From Allolobophora icterica (taxonomy: Eukaryota > Annelida > Clitellata > Crassiclitellata > Lumbricidae), in the NCBI GenBank assembly GCA_963556255.1, contig OY744615.1:11366115-11430114 (forward strand): DNA of 64,000 nucleotides, read 5' to 3'. Position numbers and translations under genes: made by a program. The notes beneath the pieces are model-generated. The model saw only the letters and a program-made list of their open reading frames with translations. It was not told where the DNA came from and searched no databases. This document shows positions 37,568 to 49,854 of the stretch, one piece after another; position 1 is the stretch's first letter; each line of letters begins with the position of its first letter.

Positions 37568-40113
37568 GGCCTCTGGCAGGGTGTAAAAGACGGACACTTT
37601 GAAATCGCGTTTCCGATGCAGATTTGATGAATTAGAGAAATTTTTCAAAAACATTTTATGTCCGATTTGATGTTGGTGCATGGTATATCGTAGGAAATCG
37701 TGATGTGATATGATTTCTGCTTGGTAGAATTTGAAATAGAGCAATTTTCGTAAAGATTTATTTGGCCTCTGGCAGGGTGTAAAACTCGGACACTGGGAAA
37801 TCGCGTTTCCGATGCGGATTTGATGAATTAGAGAAATTTTTCAAAAAACATTTTATGTCCGATTTGATGTTGGTGCATGGTATATCGTAGGAGATCGTGC
37901 TGTGATATGATTTCTGCTTGGTAGAGGTGTTAATCTGTCTTAGAATTTGAATTAGAGCAATTTTCGTAAAGATTTATTTGGCCTCTGGCAGGGTGTAAAA
38001 CTCGGACACTGGGAAATCGCGTTTCCGATGCAGATTTGATGAATTAGAGAAATTTTTCAAAAAACATTTTATGTCCGATTTGATGTTGGTGCATGGTATA
38101 TCGTAGGAAATCGTGCTGTGATATGATTTCTGCTTGGTAGAGGTGTTAATCTGTCTTAGAATTTGAATTAGAGCAATTTTCGTAAAGATTTATTTGGCCT
38201 CTGGCAGGGTGTAAAACTCGGACACTGGGAAATCGCGTTTCCGATGCAGATTTGATGAATTAGAGAAATTTTTCAAAAACATTTTATGTCCGATTTGATG
38301 TTGGTGCATGGTATATCGTAGGAAATCGTGCTGTGATATGATTTCTGCTTGGTAGAGGTGTTAATCTGTCTTAGAATTTGAATTAGAGCAATTTTCGTAA
38401 AAATTTATATGGCCTCTGGCAGGGTGTAAAAGTCGGACACTGGGAAATCGCGTTTCCGATGCAGATTTGATGAATTAGAGAAATTTTTCAAAAACAATTT
38501 ATGTCCGATTTGATGTTGGTGCATGGTATATCGTAGGAAATCGTGCTGTGATATGATTTCTGCTTGGTAGAGGTGTTAATCTGTCTTAGAATTTGAATTA
38601 GAGCAATTTTCGTAAAGATTTATTTGGCCTCTGGCAGGGTGTTAAACTCGGACACTGGGAAATCGCGTTTCCGATGCAGATTTGATGAATTAGAGAAATT
38701 TTAAAAAAACATTTTATGTCCGATTTGATGTTGGTGCATTGTATATCGTAGGAAATCGTGCTGTGATATGATTTCTGCTTGGTAGAGGTGTTAATCTGTC
38801 TTAGAATTTGAATTAGAGCAATTTTCGTAAACATTTATATGGCCTCTGGCAGGGTGTAAAACTCGGACACTGGGAAATCGCGTTTCCGATGCAGATTTGA
38901 TGAATTAGAGAAATTTTTCAAAAACATTTTATGTCCGATTTGATGTTGGTGCATGGTATATCGTAGGAAATCGTGATGTGATATGATTTCTGCTTGGTAG
39001 AATTTGAAATAGAGCAATTTTCGTAAAGATTTATTTGGCCTCTGGCAGGGTGTAAAACTCGGACACTGGGAAATCGCGTTTCCGATGCGGATTTGATGAA
39101 TTAGAGAAATTTTTCAAAAAACATTTTATGTCCGATTTGATGTTGGTGCATGGTATATCGTAGGAGATCGTGCTGTGATATGATTTCTGCTTGGTAGAGG
39201 TGTTAATCTGTCTTAGAATTTGAATTAGAGCAATTTTCGTAAAGATTTATTTGGCCTCTGGCAGGGTGTAAAACTCGGACACTGGGAAATCGCGTTTCCG
39301 ATGCAGATTTGATGAATTAGAGAAATTTTTCAAAAAACATTTTATGTCCGATTTGATGTTGGTGCATGGTATATCGTAGGAAATCGTGCTGTGATATGAT
39401 TTCTGCTTGGTAGAGGTGTTAATCTGTCTTAGAATTTGAATTAGAGCAATTTTCGTAAAGATTTATTTGGCCTCTGGCAGGGTGTAAAACTCGGACACTG
39501 GGAAATCGCGTTTCCGATGCAGATTTGATGAATTAGAGAAATTTTTCAAAAACATTTTATGTCCGATTTGATGTTGGTGCATGGTATATCGTAGGAAATC
39601 GTGCTGTGATATGATTTCTGCTTGGTAGAGGTGTTAATCTGTCTTAGAATTTGAATTAGAGCAATTTTCGTAAAAATTTATATGGCCTCTGGCAGGGTGT
39701 AAAAGTCGGACACTGGGAAATCGCGTTTCCGATGCAGATTTGATGAATTAGAGAAATTTTTCAAAAACAATTTATGTCCGATTTGATGTTGGTGCATGGT
39801 ATATCGTAGGAAATCGTGCTGTGATATGATTTCTGCTTGGTAGAGGTGTTAATCTGTCTTAGAATTTGAATTAGAGCAATTTTCGTAAAGATTTATTTGG
39901 CCTCTGGCAGGGTGTTAAACTCGGACACTGGGAAATCGCGTTTCCGATGCAGATTTGATGAATTAGAGAAATTTTAAAAAAACATTTTATGTCCGATTTG
40001 ATGTTGGTGCATTGTATATCGTAGGAAATCGTGCTGTGATATGATTTCTGCTTGGTAGAGGTGTAAATCTGTCTTAGAATTTGAATTAGAGCAATTTTCG
40101 TAAACATTTATAT
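37568..40113. repeat. Six-monomer local tandem duplication, 1,273 bp
   Basis: The run from the marker monomer at 37,568 through the GTGTTAAACTCGG monomer at about 38,630 is repeated 1,273 bp later (38,841 to about 39,905). In the second copy the first monomer has a normal CTCGGACACTGGG head joined to the marker monomer's short tail, so the duplication junction is visible as a chimera. Confidence 0.8.
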
Positions 40114-43107
40114 GGCCTCTGGCAGGGTGTAAAACTCGGACACTGGGAAATCGCGTTTCCGATGCAGATTTGATGAATTAGAGAAATTTTTCAAAAAACA
40201 TTTTATGTCCGATTTGATGTTGGTGCATGGTATATCGTAGGAGATCGTGCTGTGATATGATTTCTGCTTGGTAGAGGTGTTAATCTGTCTTAGAAATTGA
40301 ATTAGAGCAATTTTCGTAAAGATTTATTTGGCCTCTGGCAGGGTGTAAAACTCGGACACTGGGAAATCGCGTTTCCGATGCAGATTTGATGAATTAGAGA
40401 AATTTTTAAAAAACATTTTATGTCCGATTTGATGTTGGTGCATGGTATATCGTAGGAAATCGTGCTGTGATATGATTTCTGCTTGGTAGAGGTGTTAATC
40501 TGTCTTAGAATTTGAATTAGAGCAATTTTCGTAAAAATTTATATGGCCTCTGGCAGGGTGTAAAACTCGGACACTGGGAAATCGCGTTTCCGATGCAGAT
40601 TTGATGAATTAGAGAAATTTTTCAAAAACATTTTATGTCCGATTTGATGTTGGTGCATGGTATATCGTAGGAAATCGTGCTGTGATATGATTTCTGCTTG
40701 GTAGAGGTGTAAATCTGTCTTAGAATTTGAATTAGAGCAATTTTCGTAAAAATTTATATGGCCTCTGGCAGGGTGTAAAACTCGGACACTGGGAAATCGC
40801 GTTTCCGATGCAGATTTGATGAATTAGAGAAATTTTTAAAAAACATTTTATGTCCGATTTGATGTTGGTGCATGGTATATCGTAGGAAATCGTGCTGTGA
40901 TATGATTTCTGCTTGGTAGAGGTGTAAATCTGTCTTAGAATTTGAATTAGAGCAATTTTCGTAAAAATTTATATGGCCTCTGGCAGGGTGTAAAACTCGG
41001 ACACTGGGAAATCGCGTTTCCGATGCAGATTTGATGAATTAGAGAAATTTTAAAAAAATATTTTATGTCCGATTTGATGTTGGTGCATGGTATATCGTAG
41101 GAAATCGTGCTGTGATATGATTTCTGCTTGGTAGAGGTGTTAATCTGTCTTAGAATTTGAATTAGAGCAATTTTCGTAAAAATTTATATGGCCTCTGGCA
41201 GGGTGTAAAACTCGGACACTGGGAAATCGCGTTTCCGATGCAGATTTGATGAATTAGAGAAATTTTTAAAAAACATTTTATGTCCGATTTGATGTTGGTG
41301 CATGGTATATCGTAGGAAATCGTGCTGTGATATGATTTCTGCTTGGTAGAGGTGTTAATCTGTCTTAGAATTTGAATTAGAGCAATTTTCGTAAAGATTT
41401 ATTTGGCCTCTGGCAGGGTGTAAAACTCGGACACTGGGAAATCGCGTTTCCGATGCAGATTTGATGAATTAGAGAAATTTTTCAAAAAACATTTTATGTC
41501 CGATTTGATGTTGGTGCATGGTATATCGTAGGAGATCGTGCTGTGATATGATTTCTGCTTGGTAGAGGTGTTAATCTGTCTTAGAAATTGAATTAGAGCA
41601 ATTTTCGTAAAGATTTATTTGGCCTCTGGCAGGGTGTAAAACTCGGACACTGGGAAATCGCGTTTCCGATGCAGATTTGATGAATTAGAGAAATTTTTCA
41701 AAAAACATTTTATGTCCGATTTGATGTTGGTGCATGGTATATCGTAGGAAATCGTGCTGTGATATGATTTCTGCTTGGTAGAGGTGTAAATCTGTCTTAG
41801 AATTTGAATTAGAGCAATTTTCGTAAAAATTTATATGGCCTCTGGCAGGGTGTAAAACTCGGACACTGGGAAATCGCGTTTCCGATGCAGATTTGATGAA
41901 TTAGAGAAATTTTAAAAAAATATTTTATGTCCGATTTGATGTTGGTGCATGGTATATCGTAGGAAATCGTGCTGTGATATGATTTCTGCTTGGTAGAGGT
42001 GTTAATCTGTCTTAGAATTTGAATTAGAGCAATTTTCGTAAAGATTTATTTGGCCTCTGGAAGGGTGTAAAACTCGGACACTGGGAAATCGCGTTTCCGA
42101 TGCAGATTTGATGAATTAGAGAAATTTTTCAAAAAACATTTTATGTCCGATTTGATGTTGGTGCATGGTATATCGTAGGAGATCGTGCTGTGATATGATT
42201 TCTGCTTGATAGAGGTGTTAATCTGTCTTAGAATTTGAATTAGAGCAATTTTCGTAAAGATTTATTTGGCCTCTGGCAGGGTGTAAAACTCGGACACTGG
42301 GAAATCGCGTTTCCGATGCAGATTTGATGAATTAGAGAAATTTTTCAAAAAACATTTTATGTCCGATTTGATGTTGGTGCATGGTATATCGTAGGAGATC
42401 GTGCTGTGATATGATTTCTGCTTGGTAGAGGTGTTAATCTGTCTTAGAATTTGAATTAGAGCAATTTTCGTAAAGATTTATTTGGCCTCTGGAAGGGTGT
42501 AAAACTCGGACACTGGGAAATCGCGTTTCCGATGCAGATTTGATGAATTAGAGAAATTTTTCAAAAAACATTTTATGTCCGATTTGATGTTGGTGCATGG
42601 TATATCGTAGGAGATCGTGCTGTGATATGATTTCTGCTTGATAGAGGTGTTAATCTGTCTTAGAATTTGAATTAGAGCAATTTTCGTAAAGATTTATTTG
42701 GCCTCTGGCAGGGTGTAAAACTCGGACACTGGGAAATCGCGTTTCCGATGCAGATTTGATGAATTAGAGAAATTTTTCAAAAAACATTTTATGTCCGATT
42801 TGATGTTGGTGCATGGTATATCGTAGGAGATCGTGCTGTGATGTGATTTCTGCTTGGTAGAGGTGTTAATCTGTCTTAGAATTTGAATTAGAGCAATTTT
42901 CGTAAAGATTTATTTGGCCTCTGGCAGGGTGTAAAACTCGGACACTGGGAAATCGCGTTTCCGATGCAGATTTGATGAATTAGAGAAATTTTTTAAAAAC
43001 ATTTTATGTCCGATTTGATGTTGGTGCATGGTATATCGTAGGAGATCGTGCTGTGATATGATTTCTGCTTGGTAGAGGTGTTAATCTGTCTTAGAATTTG
43101 AATTAGA

Positions 43108-43344
43108 GCAATTCTCGTAAAAATTTACATGGCCTCTGGCAGGGTGTAAAACTCGGACACTGGGAAATCGCGTTTCCGATGCAGATTTGATGAATTAGAG
43201 AAATTTTAAAAAAACATTTTATGTCCGATTTGATGTTGGTGCATTGTATATCGTAGGAAATCGTGCTGTGATATGATTTCTGCTTGGTAGAGGTGTAAAT
43301 CTGTCTTAGAATTTGAATTAGAGCAATTTTCGTAAACATTTATA
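43108..43344. repeat. Chimeric satellite monomers at a recombination junction
   Basis: A monomer with the TACATGG head, which elsewhere is followed by GAAGTTGG, here continues with the TTTTAAAAAAAC tract and GCATTGTATATCG typical of the GTGTTAAAC monomer. The expected GAAGTTGG monomer, the GCAATTCTCG run and the marker monomer are all missing after it. This is the pattern expected of unequal exchange between two different places of a higher-order unit. Confidence 0.75.
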
Positions 43345-45351
43345 TGGCCTCTGGCAGGGTGTAAAACTCGGACACTGGGAAATCGCGTTTCCGATGCAGA
43401 TTTGATGAATTAGAGAAATTTTTCAAAAAACATTTTATGTCCGATTTGATGTTGGTGCATGGTATATCGTAGGAGATCGTGCTGTGATATGATTTCTGCT
43501 TGGTAGAGGTGTTAATCTGTCTTAGAAATTGAATTAGAGCAATTTTCGTAAAGATTTATTTGGCCTCTGGCAGGGTGTAAAACTCGGACACTGGGAAATC
43601 GCGTTTCCGATGCAGATTTGATGAATTAGAGAAATTTTTAAAAAACATTTTATGTCCGATTTGATGTTGGTGCATGGTATATCGTAGGAGATCGTGCTGT
43701 GATATGATTTCTGCTTGGTAGAGGTGTTAATCTGTCTTAGAATTTGAATTAGAGCAATTTTCGTAAAGATTTATTTGGCCTCTGGAAGGGTGTAAAACTC
43801 GGACACTGGGAAATCGCGTTTCCGATGCAGATTTGATGAATTAGAGAAATTTTTCAAAAAACATTTTATGTCCGATTTGATGTTGGTGCATGGTATATCG
43901 TAGGAGATCGTGCTGTGATATGATTTCTGCTTGATAGAGGTGTTAATCTGTCTTAGAATTTGAATTAGAGCAATTTTCGTAAAGATTTATTTGGCCTCTG
44001 GCAGGGTGTAAAACTCGGACACTGGGAAATCGCGTTTCCGATGCAGATTTGATGAATTAGAGAAATTTTTCAAAAAACATTTTATGTCCGATTTGATGTT
44101 GGTGCATGGTATATCGTAGGAGATCGTGCTGTGATGTGATTTCTGCTTGGTAGAGGTGTTAATCTGTCTTAGAATTTGAATTAGAGCAATTTTCGTAAAG
44201 ATTTATTTGGCCTCTGGCAGGGTGTAAAACTCGGACACTGGGAAATCGCGTTTCCGATGCAGATTTGATGAATTAGAGAAATTTTTTAAAAACATTTTAT
44301 GTCCGATTTGATGTTGGTGCATGGTATATCGTAGGAGATCGTGCTGTGATATGATTTCTGCTTGGTAGAGGTGTTAATCTGTCTTAGAATTTGAATTAGA
44401 GCAATTTTCGTAAAGATTTATTTGGCCTCTGGCAGGGTGTTAAACTCGGACACTGGGAAATCGCGTTTCCGATGCAGATTTGATGAATTAGAGAAATTTT
44501 AAAAAAACATTTTATGTCCGATTTGATGTTGGTGCATTGTATATCGTAGGAAATCGTGCTGTGATATGATTTCTGCTTGGTAGAGGTGTAAATCTGTCTT
44601 AGAATTTGAATAAGAGCAATTTTCGTAAACATTTATATGGCCTCTGGCAGGGTGTAAAACTCGGACACTGGGAAATCGCGTTTCCGATGCAGATTTGATG
44701 AATTAGAGAAATTTTTCAAAAAACATTTTATGTCCGATTTGATGTTGGTGCATGGTATATCGTAGGAGATCGTGCTGTGATATGATTTCTGCTTGGTAGA
44801 GGTGTTAATCTGTCTTAGAAATTGAATTAGAGCAATTTTCGTAAAGATTTATTTGGCCTCTGGCAGGGTGTAAAACTCGGACACTGGGAAATCGCGTTTC
44901 CGATGCAGATTTGATGAATTAGAGAAATTTTTAAAAAACATTTTATGTCCGATTTGATGTTGGTGCATGGTATATCGTAGGAAATCGTGCTGTGATATGA
45001 TTTCTGCTTGGTAGAGGTGTTAATCTGTCTTAGAATTTGAATTAGAGCAATTTTCGTAAAAATTTATATGGCCTCTGGCAGGGTGTAAAACTCGGACACT
45101 GGGAAATCGCGTTTCCGATGCAGATTTGATGAATTAGAGAAATTTTTCAAAAACATTTTATGTCCGATTTGATGTTGGTGCATGGTATATCGTAGGAAAT
45201 CGTGCTGTGATATGATTTCTGCTTGGTAGAGGTGTAAATCTGTCTTAGAATTTGAATTAGAGCAATTTTCGTAAAAATTTATATGGCCTCTGGCAGGGTG
45301 TAAAACTCGGACACTGGGAAATCGCGTTTCCGATGCAGATTTGATGAATTA

Positions 45352-48300
45352 GAGAAATTTTTAAAAAACATTTTATGTCCGATTTGATGTTGGTGCATGG
45401 TATATCGTAGGAAATCGTGCTGTGATATGATTTCTGCTTGGTAGAGGTGTAAATCTGTCTTAGAATTTGAATTAGAGCAATTTTCGTAAAAATTTATATG
45501 GCCTCTGGCAGGGTGTAAAACTCGGACACTGGGAAATCGCGTTTCCGATGCAGATTTGATGAATTAGAGAAATTTTAAAAAAATATTTTATGTCCGATTT
45601 GATGTTGGTGCATGGTATATCGTAGGAAATCGTGCTGTGATATGATTTCTGCTTGGTAGAGGTGTTAATCTGTCTTAGAATTTGAATTAGAGCAATTTTC
45701 GTAAAAATTTATATGGCCTCTGGCAGGGTGTAAAACTCGGACACTGGGAAATCGCGTTTCCGATGCAGATTTGATGAATTAGAGAAATTTTTAAAAAACA
45801 TTTTATGTCCGATTTGATGTTGGTGCATGGTATATCGTAGGAAATCGTGCTGTGATATGATTTCTGCTTGGTAGAGGTGTTAATCTGTCTTAGAATTTGA
45901 ATTAGAGCAATTTTCGTAAAGATTTATTTGGCCTCTGGCAGGGTGTAAAACTCGGACACTGGGAAATCGCGTTTCCGATGCAGATTTGATGAATTAGAGA
46001 AATTTTTCAAAAAACATTTTATGTCCGATTTGATGTTGGTGCATGGTATATCGTAGGAGATCGTGCTGTGATATGATTTCTGCTTGGTAGAGGTGTTAAT
46101 CTGTCTTAGAAATTGAATTAGAGCAATTTTCGTAAAGATTTATTTGGCCTCTGGCAGGGTGTAAAACTCGGACACTGGGAAATCGCGTTTCCGATGCAGA
46201 TTTGATGAATTAGAGAAATTTTTAAAAAACATTTTATCCGATTTGATGTTGGTGCATGGTATATCGTAGGAAATCGTGCTGTGATATGATTTCTGCTTGG
46301 TAGAGGTGTAAATCTGTCTTAGAATTTGAATTAGAGCAATTTTCGTAAAAATTTATATGGCCTCTGGCAGGGTGTAAAACTCGGACACTGGGAAATCGCG
46401 TTTCCGATGCAGATTTGATGAATTAGAGAAATTTTAAAAAAATATTTTATGTCCGATTTGATGTTGGTGCATGGTATATCGTAGGAAATCGTGCTGTGAT
46501 ATGATTTCTGCTTGGTAGAGGTGTTAATCTGTCTTAGAATTTGAATTAGAGCAATTTTCGTAAAGATTTATTTGGCCTCTGGAAGGGTGTAAAACTCGGA
46601 CACTGGGAAATCGCGTTTCCGATGCAGATTTGATGAATTAGAGAAATTTTTCAAAAAACATTTTATGTCCGATTTGATGTTGGTGCATGGTATATCGTAG
46701 GAGATCGTGCTGTGATATGATTTCTGCTTGATAGAGGTGTTAATCTGTCTTAGAATTTGAATTAGAGCAATTTTCGTAAAGATTTATTTGGCCTCTGGCA
46801 GGGTGTAAAACTCGGACACTGGGAAATCGCGTTTCCGATGCAGATTTGATGAATTAGAGAAATTTTTCAAAAAACATTTTATGTCCGATTTGATGTTGGT
46901 GCATGGTATATCGTAGGAGATCGTGCTGTGATATGATTTCTGCTTGGTAGAGGTGTTAATCTGTCTTAGAATTTGAATTAGAGCAATTTTCGTAAAGATT
47001 TATTTGGCCTCTGGAAGGGTGTAAAACTCGGACACTGGGAAATCGCGTTTCCGATGCAGATTTGATGAATTAGAGAAATTTTTCAAAAAACATTTTATGT
47101 CCGATTTGATGTTGGTGCATGGTATATCGTAGGAGATCGTGCTGTGATATGATTTCTGCTTGATAGAGGTGTTAATCTGTCTTAGAATTTGAATTAGAGC
47201 AATTTTCGTAAAGATTTATTTGGCCTCTGGCAGGGTGTAAAACTCGGACACTGGGAAATCGCGTTTCCGATGCAGATTTGATGAATTAGAGAAATTTTTC
47301 AAAAAACATTTTATGTCCGATTTGATGTTGGTGCATGGTATATCGTAGGAGATCGTGCTGTGATGTGATTTCTGCTTGGTAGAGGTGTTAATCTGTCTTA
47401 GAATTTGAATTAGAGCAATTTTCGTAAAGATTTATTTGGCCTCTGGCAGGGTGTAAAACTCGGACACTGGGAAATCGCGTTTCCGATGCAGATTTGATGA
47501 ATTAGAGAAATTTTTTAAAAACATTTTATGTCCGATTTGATGTTGGTGCATGGTATATCGTAGGAGATCGTGCTGTGATATGATTTCTGCTTGGTAGAGG
47601 TGTTAATCTGTCTTAGAATTTGAATTAGAGCAATTCTCGTAAAAATTTACATGGCCTCTGGCAGGGTGTAAAACTCGGACACTGGGAAATCGCGTTTCCG
47701 ATGCAGATTTCATGAATTAGAGAAATTTTTAAAAAACATTTTATGTCCGATTTGAAGTTGGTGCATGGTATATCGTAGGAGATCGTGCTGTGATATGATT
47801 TCTGCTTGGTAGAGGTGTTAATCTGTCTTAGAATTTGAATTAGAGCAATTCTCGTAAAGATTTATTTGGCCTCTGGCAGGGTGTAAAACTCGGACACTGG
47901 GAAATCGCGTTTCCGATGCAGATTTGATGAATTAGAGAAATTTTTCAAAAAACATTTTATGTCCGATTTGATGTTGGTGCATGGTATATCGTAGGAGATC
48001 GTGCTGTGATATGATTTCTGCTTGGTAGAGGTGTTAATCTGTCTTAGAATTTGAATTAGAGCAATTTTCGTAAAGATTTATTTGGCCTCTGGCAGGGTGT
48101 AAAACTCGGACACTGGGAAATCGCGTTTCCGATGCAGATTTGATGAATTAGAGAAATTTTTCAAAAAACATTTTATGTCCGATTTGATGTTGGTGCATGG
48201 TATATCGTAGGAGATCGTGCTGTGATATGATTTCTGCTTGGTAGAGGTGTTAATCTGTCTTAGAATTTGAATTAGAGCAATTTTCGTAAAGATTTATTTG

Positions 48301-49854
48301 GCCTCTGGCAGGGTGTAAAACTCGGACACTGGGAAATCGCGTTTCCGATGCAGATTTGATGAATTAGAGAAATTTTTCAAAAACATTTTATGTCCGATTT
48401 GATGTTGGTGCATGGTATATCGTAGGAAATCGTGCTGTGATATGATTTCTGCTTGGTAGAGGTGTTAATCTGTCTTAGAATTTGAATTAGAGCAATTTTC
48501 GTAAAAATTTATATGGCCTCTGGCAGGGTGTAAAAGACGGACACTTTGAAATCGCGTTTCCGATGCAGATTTGATGAATTAGAGAAATTTTTCAAAAACA
48601 TTTTATGTCCGATTTGATGTTGGTGCATGGTATATCGTAGGAAATCGTGATGTGATATGATTTCTGCTTGGTAGAATTTGAAATAGAGCAATTTTCGTAA
48701 AGATTTATTTGGCCTCTGGCAGGGTGTAAAACTCGGACACTGGGAAATCGCGTTTCCGATGCGGATTTGATGAATTAGAGAAATTTTTCAAAAAACATTT
48801 TATGTCCGATTTGATGTTGGTGCATGGTATATCGTAGGAGATCGTGCTGTGATATGATTTCTGCTTGGTAGAGGTGTTAATCTGTCTTAGAATTTGAATT
48901 AGAGCAATTTTCGTAAAGATTTATTTGGCCTCTGGCAGGGTGTAAAACTCGGACACTGGGAAATCGCGTTTCCGATGCAGATTTGATGAATTAGAGAAAT
49001 TTTTCAAAAAACATTTTATGTCCGATTTGATGTTGGTGCATGGTATATCGTAGGAAATCGTGCTGTGATATGATTTCTGCTTGGTAGAGGTGTTAATCTG
49101 TCTTAGAATTTGAATTAGAGCAATTTTCGTAAAGATTTATTTGGCCTCTGGCAGGGTGTAAAACTCGGACACTGGGAAATCGCGTTTCCGATGCAGATTT
49201 GATGAATTAGAGAAATTTTTCAAAAACATTTTATGTCCGATTTGATGTTGGTGCATGGTATATCGTAGGAAATCGTGCTGTGATATGATTTCTGCTTGGT
49301 AGAGGTGTTAATCTGTCTTAGAATTTGAATTAGAGCAATTTTCGTAAAAATTTATATGGCCTCTGGCAGGGTGTAAAAGTCGGACACTGGGAAATCGCGT
49401 TTCCGATGCAGATTTGATGAATTAGAGAAATTTTTCAAAAACAATTTATGTCCGATTTGATGTTGGTGCATGGTATATCGTAGGAAATCGTGCTGTGATA
49501 TGATTTCTGCTTGGTAGAGGTGTTAATCTGTCTTAGAATTTGAATTAGAGCAATTTTCGTAAAGATTTATTTGGCCTCTGGCAGGGTGTTAAACTCGGAC
49601 ACTGGGAAATCGCGTTTCCGATGCAGATTTGATGAATTAGAGAAATTTTAAAAAAACATTTTATGTCCGATTTGATGTTGGTGCATTGTATATCGTAGGA
49701 AATCGTGCTGTGATATGATTTCTGCTTGGTAGAGGTGTTAATCTGTCTTAGAATTTGAATTAGAGCAATTTTCGTAAACATTTATATGGCCTCTGGCAGG
49801 GTGTAAAACTCGGACACTGGGAAATCGCGTTTCCGATGCAGATTTGATGAATTA
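45352..49854. repeat. Higher-order unit, copy A (about 4.5 kb, 21 monomers)
   Basis: The order of variant monomers in this block is repeated in the next block with an offset of 4,503-4,505 bp: GAAGGG at 46,581 and 51,086, GATGTG at 47,360 and 51,864, TACATGG at about 47,648 and 52,153, marker monomer at 48,515 and 53,020, GTGTTAAAC at about 49,588 and 54,093. Private changes of this copy include loss of TG in CATTTTATCCG (46,236) and GATTTCATGAA (47,710). Confidence 0.85.
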
